Below are positions 5,882 to 8,569 of a stretch of DNA of 8,569 nucleotides, one piece after another (the stretch's first letter is position 1; the number at the start of each line of letters is the position of its first letter). Both the position numbers and the translations under genes were made by a program. Source of the stretch: Thermodesulfatator sp. (GTDB lineage Bacteria; Desulfobacterota; Dissulfuribacteria; Dissulfuribacterales; QOAL01); contig QOAL01000091.1 of the NCBI GenBank assembly GCA_003978135.1, positions 1 to 8,569 of the forward strand, in the 5' to 3' direction. Below the pieces are notes generated by a model that made no database searches, had not been told where the DNA came from, and saw only the letters and a program-made list of their open reading frames with translations.

Positions 5882-5913
5882 TGTATATTTAGCATGATCA
5901 AAAACCATATACA
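5882..5913. promoter_or_regulatory. Inverted repeat upstream of the ppiD-like gene
   Basis: TGTATAT (5882-5888) and ATATACA (5907-5913) are perfect 7-bp inverted copies separated by 18 bp that include TGATCA (5895-5900). The repeat lies 23 bp before the ppiD-like start. It could be a protein-binding site or a weak leader hairpin; AT-rich arms of this length can also arise by chance. Confidence 0.3.
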
Positions 5914-5936
5914 TTGATAGGAGAACTTCCGGAGCG

Positions 5937-7829
5937 ATGTTAGAAATCATAAGAAGAAATGCAGCATCCTGGTTGATGAAATTCATACTTGGCGCCATTG
6001 TGGTGGTCTTTATTTTCTGGGGGGTCGGCACCTTCCGGTCCCAGCGTATGGACATCATGGCCAAGGTCAACGGCCAGAAGATACTGGTGGAGGAATACCA
6101 GAAGGCCTACAACAACACCATTGAGAGACTCCGGAACATGTATGGAGGCTCTGTGCCTGAAAGCGTATTAAAGCAGATGAATATCAAGCAGAAGGTCCTA
6201 GACCAACTCATTGATTCTGCGCTCATAGACCAGGCAGCAGACAAGATGGGCCTGATGGTTACGGACAGGGAAATTCAGCACGTAATCCTTGGGATACCGG
6301 CATTCAAGCAAGGTGGAGTCTTTGATCCGCGCCTCTACCAGATGGCCCTGAGGAATGCGGGCATGAAGCCTGTGGACTTTGAAGAAAACGTCAGGAAGGA
6401 GATGTACCTTAGAAAGGTACAGGCACTTCTTACAGCCGGAATCTTTGTGCCTGACTCAGAGGCCATGCTGCACTACCATTATAACAATGCTGAAATAAAC
6501 GTGGAATTCGTAAAGATCAATGCCTCTGACTGCATGGCAGCGGTAAATGCCACCACCCGGAAATTGACGGAATGGTTCCAGGCTCACAAGGAAGAATTCA
6601 AGACAGATCCCCAGATAAAGCTGAAATACATCCTTTTTGCAAAGGCTGACATTGCAAGGGACGTAAATGCCACGGATGCGGAAATAAGGCAGTATTTTGA
6701 ACAACACGGATCAGAATTCCACGTACCTGAGATGAGAAAGGCCAGCCACATACTGTTAAAGGTCCCGGAAGATGCAAATGCAACCCAGGTGGAGAGGATC
6801 AAAAAGCAGGCCCAGGAGCTTGAAAAACGTATCAAGGCAGGGGAATCATTTGCCGAGCTTGCAAAAAAATATTCCCAGGATCCGGGCTCGGCTGCCAATG
6901 GCGGAGAACTGGGTTTTTTCCAGAAGGGACAGATGGTCAAGCCCTTTGATGACAAGGTATTTTCAATGAAAGAGGGCGAAATAAGCGGGCCTGTAAAGAC
7001 ACGCTTCGGCTTCCACATCATAAAACTCGACAAGATAAGGCCTGAAAGGGACAAGGCTCTTGATGAAGTCCGCAACCAGATTGAACAAAAGATAAAATCG
7101 AAAAAAACAGAAAAACTCATGTGGGATCAGGCCAATAAGGCCTATGATTCCATAATAGAGCTTGGAAGCCTGGAGGCCTATGCCGACAGTGCGAACAAGA
7201 CTATTGAGAAGACCGGTTTCTTTTCAAAAAGGCATCCCGATCCCCTGGTGGGTTTCAATCCCCAGATACTGGGCGCGCTCTTTTCCCTTGGCAAGGGAGA
7301 GCTCAGCTCCCTGCTGGAAGTGCCAAAAGGAGTTCTCATTGCAGAACTTTCAGACAAAAAACCCCCGTATGTACCACCATTTGAACAGGTACGCGACAGG
7401 GTCAAGGATGCATATGTAAAGGAACAATCCCTGGAACTTTGCCGCAAAAAGGCCGAAGATTTTCTAAAGGCGGCCTCAAAGGATGGTTTTGAGGCGGCGG
7501 CTGCCAAATTCAAATTCAAGGTGGAGGAAACAGGTTTTTTCAAGAGGACAGATACAACTGCCGGCGGCAAACTTCCTGCAGCAGCGGTCCGGGAGGCCCT
7601 TGCCCTTTACAAGGATAAGCCACTGCCTGAAAAACCAGTTGCCAGCTCCCGTTCCTTTTACATTGTATACCTGAAAAACATTAGAGAAAATGCTGACATG
7701 AAGGCATTCAAGGACAAAAAACAGGAAATAAAGCATAAGGTGAGACAGCAGAAGGCCCAGACAGTGTTTACTGATTGGCTCCAGCACCAGAGGGAAAAGG
7801 CCAGGATAGAGATAGTGAGAAAGCCATAG
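5937..7829 (+). CDS. ppiD: PpiD-like peptidyl-prolyl isomerase/chaperone (SurA N-terminal and parvulin domains)
   Basis: A 630-residue protein, close in length to E. coli PpiD (about 620). The start MLEIIRRNAASW is typical of the family; AGGAG (5919-5923) and a closer GGAG (5931-5934) precede it. One membrane helix (about residues 13-33) follows a short basic N-terminus, so the rest should lie in the periplasm. Residues 35-260 form the SurA/PpiD-type chaperone domain (KVNGQKILVEEYQKAYN, then LIDSALIDQAADKMG). Residues 266-365 are a complete parvulin (PpiC) domain: ASHILLK, FAELAKKYSQDPGSAANGGE, LGFFQKGQMVKPFDD and FGFHIIKLDKI. The C-terminal part, with GFFSKRHPDPLVGF and FSLGKGELSS, matches the usual PpiD tail. 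Such proteins help newly exported envelope proteins fold at the Sec exit; proline isomerase activity varies between members. The parvulin motifs here look intact. The gene has its own terminator and a 118-bp upstream gap, so it is probably transcribed separately from the thiolation gene. Confidence 0.93.
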   Translation: MLEIIRRNAASWLMKFILGAIVVVFIFWGVGTFRSQRMDIMAKVNGQKILVEEYQKAYNNTIERLRNMYGGSVPESVLKQMNIKQKVLDQLIDSALIDQAADKMGLMVTDREIQHVILGIPAFKQGGVFDPRLYQMALRNAGMKPVDFEENVRKEMYLRKVQALLTAGIFVPDSEAMLHYHYNNAEINVEFVKINASDCMAAVNATTRKLTEWFQAHKEEFKTDPQIKLKYILFAKADIARDVNATDAEIRQYFEQHGSEFHVPEMRKASHILLKVPEDANATQVERIKKQAQELEKRIKAGESFAELAKKYSQDPGSAANGGELGFFQKGQMVKPFDDKVFSMKEGEISGPVKTRFGFHIIKLDKIRPERDKALDEVRNQIEQKIKSKKTEKLMWDQANKAYDSIIELGSLEAYADSANKTIEKTGFFSKRHPDPLVGFNPQILGALFSLGKGELSSLLEVPKGVLIAELSDKKPPYVPPFEQVRDRVKDAYVKEQSLELCRKKAEDFLKAASKDGFEAAAAKFKFKVEETGFFKRTDTTAGGKLPAAAVREALALYKDKPLPEKPVASSRSFYIVYLKNIRENADMKAFKDKKQEIKHKVRQQKAQTVFTDWLQHQREKARIEIVRKP

Positions 7830-7833
7830 TCCC

Positions 7834-7852
7834 GGGCGTTGCACGCCCTTTT
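7834..7852 (+). terminator. Short Rho-independent terminator after the ppiD-like gene
   Basis: GGGCGT (7834-7839), loop TGC, ACGCCC (7843-7848) followed by four T (7849-7852). The stem is compact and GC-rich but the T run is short, so termination may be partial. It begins 4 nt after the ppiD stop and ends 11 nt before the next start codon. Confidence 0.7.
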
Positions 7853-7863
7853 GATACCCATTC

Positions 7864-8569
7864 ATGAAAACATGTGATCTACATACCCACACTACTGCTT
7901 CGGACGGCTCTGACACGCCAGGGGAGCTCATTGCACTTGCCAGGAGCGTTGGCCTTTCTGCCATTGCCATTACTGATCATGATACAACCAGTGGCCTGGC
8001 ATCAGGGGCCAAGGCCTCTGAGGAATTGGGGATGGAATTCATTCCAGGCATAGAGCTCAGCGTTTCCTTTCCCAGGGGAAACATGCACCTTCTGGGCTAT
8101 TACATAAACCAGGAATCTGCCAGCCTCAAAAGCGTGCTTGCAAAGGTTCAGGCAGCAAGGGCAGAGAGGAATCCCAGGATACTTGCCAGGCTTCAGGAAC
8201 TTGGCATCCCTCTGTCCATGGATGAACTTGAGAAAATTTCCAAGGGCGGGCAGATTGGCAGACCTCATATTGCCAGGATCATGGTGGAAAAGGGCTATGT
8301 AAAATCTGTTAGCCAGGCCTTTGATAAGTACCTGAAAAAAGGCGCCCCGGCCTATGCCCCAAAATCCATCCTCAGCCCGGAACAGGCCATCACTACCGTA
8401 AAGGAGGCAGGAGGCATCCCTGTTCTGGCCCATCCATTTTCCCTTATGCCGTCAGATGAACAAGACCTGGAGCAAATTGTCATAGACCTGAAAGAGCACG
8501 GTCTCATGGGCATGGAATGCTATTACAGCGAACATGACCAGGCATTCACTGCCGTCTGCCTTTCAATAT
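7864..8569 (+). CDS. PHP-domain phosphoesterase, RNase AM/YciV/TrpH-like (3' end outside window)
   Basis: The first 235 codons of an open frame that runs off the window. It begins MKTCDLHTHTTASDG, as in YciV/TrpH family proteins, and an in-frame TGA at 7852-7854 rules out an earlier start. Metal-binding residues of the PHP fold are present: His7, His9 and Asp14 in HTHTTASDG, Asp38-His39 in ITDHDT, Glu64 in PGIELS, His75 before LLGYY, and His190 in LAHPFS. GRPHIARIMVEKGYV and the KYLKKGAPAY segment are family hallmarks. The last metal ligands, usually in a GSDFHG motif, would lie beyond the window. E. coli YciV (RNase AM) is a 5'-to-3' exonuclease trimming rRNA precursors and degrading short oligonucleotides, about 290 residues, so roughly 50-60 residues are missing. 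No Shine-Dalgarno is visible and the start lies 11 nt after a terminator-like hairpin, so expression may depend on read-through from ppiD or an internal promoter. Confidence 0.9.
   Translation, partial: MKTCDLHTHTTASDGSDTPGELIALARSVGLSAIAITDHDTTSGLASGAKASEELGMEFIPGIELSVSFPRGNMHLLGYYINQESASLKSVLAKVQAARAERNPRILARLQELGIPLSMDELEKISKGGQIGRPHIARIMVEKGYVKSVSQAFDKYLKKGAPAYAPKSILSPEQAITTVKEAGGIPVLAHPFSLMPSDEQDLEQIVIDLKEHGLMGMECYYSEHDQAFTAVCLSI

Noticed and set aside
1..8569. CRISPR array, tRNA, rRNA, transposase or phage module
   Set aside because: I read both strands and found no regularly spaced repeats, no tRNA-like cloverleaf, and no transposase or phage protein motifs.

Overview
The window looks like ordinary chromosomal DNA from a Gram-negative, probably anaerobic bacterium. 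The best guess is a sulfate- or sulfur-metabolising member of Desulfobacterota (the former Deltaproteobacteria). This is inference. It rests on a lone NrfD/PsrC-type quinone-interacting membrane protein, an outer-membrane-type lipoprotein, a PpiD-like periplasmic folding factor, frequent AGG and ATA codons, and a long hairpin-forming intergenic repeat of a kind I recall from such genomes. No rRNA, tRNA, CRISPR array, transposase or phage gene is visible.

Left part (1-1610): a DJ-1/PfpI-family gene runs leftwards (603 to 88). It is divergent from a lipoprotein gene (997-1545) with a Pro/Gln-rich linker and a glycine-zipper domain, which ends in a clear intrinsic terminator. The 393-bp gap between them holds the most unusual non-coding feature of the window, a palindromic element of about 145 bp (827-971) placed directly upstream of the lipoprotein ribosome binding site. 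Its mismatches are mostly G·U when read as plus-strand RNA.

Middle part (1611-3010): a single-gene unit encodes an NrfD/PsrC-family integral membrane protein. It has a recognisable promoter, a perfect 8+8 bp palindrome plus a third half-site just upstream of the -35 (activator-like position), and a strong terminator. No iron-sulfur or catalytic partner gene lies beside it.

Right part (3010-8569): recN (DNA double-strand-break repair) has a LexA-box-like CTG-N10-CAG palindrome on its predicted -35 and a 5'-leader hairpin. Its end overlaps by 41 bp a PP-loop ATP pyrophosphatase with an NFACT-R-like C-terminal segment, probably an RNA-thiolating enzyme. Then come a ppiD-like gene for a membrane-anchored parvulin-type prolyl isomerase/chaperone with its own terminator and, only 11 nt beyond that, the start of a PHP-domain phosphoesterase gene (RNase AM/YciV/TrpH-like) cut off by the window end.

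Most genes are recognisable housekeeping or accessory-respiratory families, and I do not see a convincing new multi-gene system. The points most worth following up are the long palindromic repeat, the PP-loop/NFACT-R-like fusion co-transcribed with recN, the putative operator of the orphan nrfD gene, and the terminator-abutting, Shine-Dalgarno-less start of the PHP gene.
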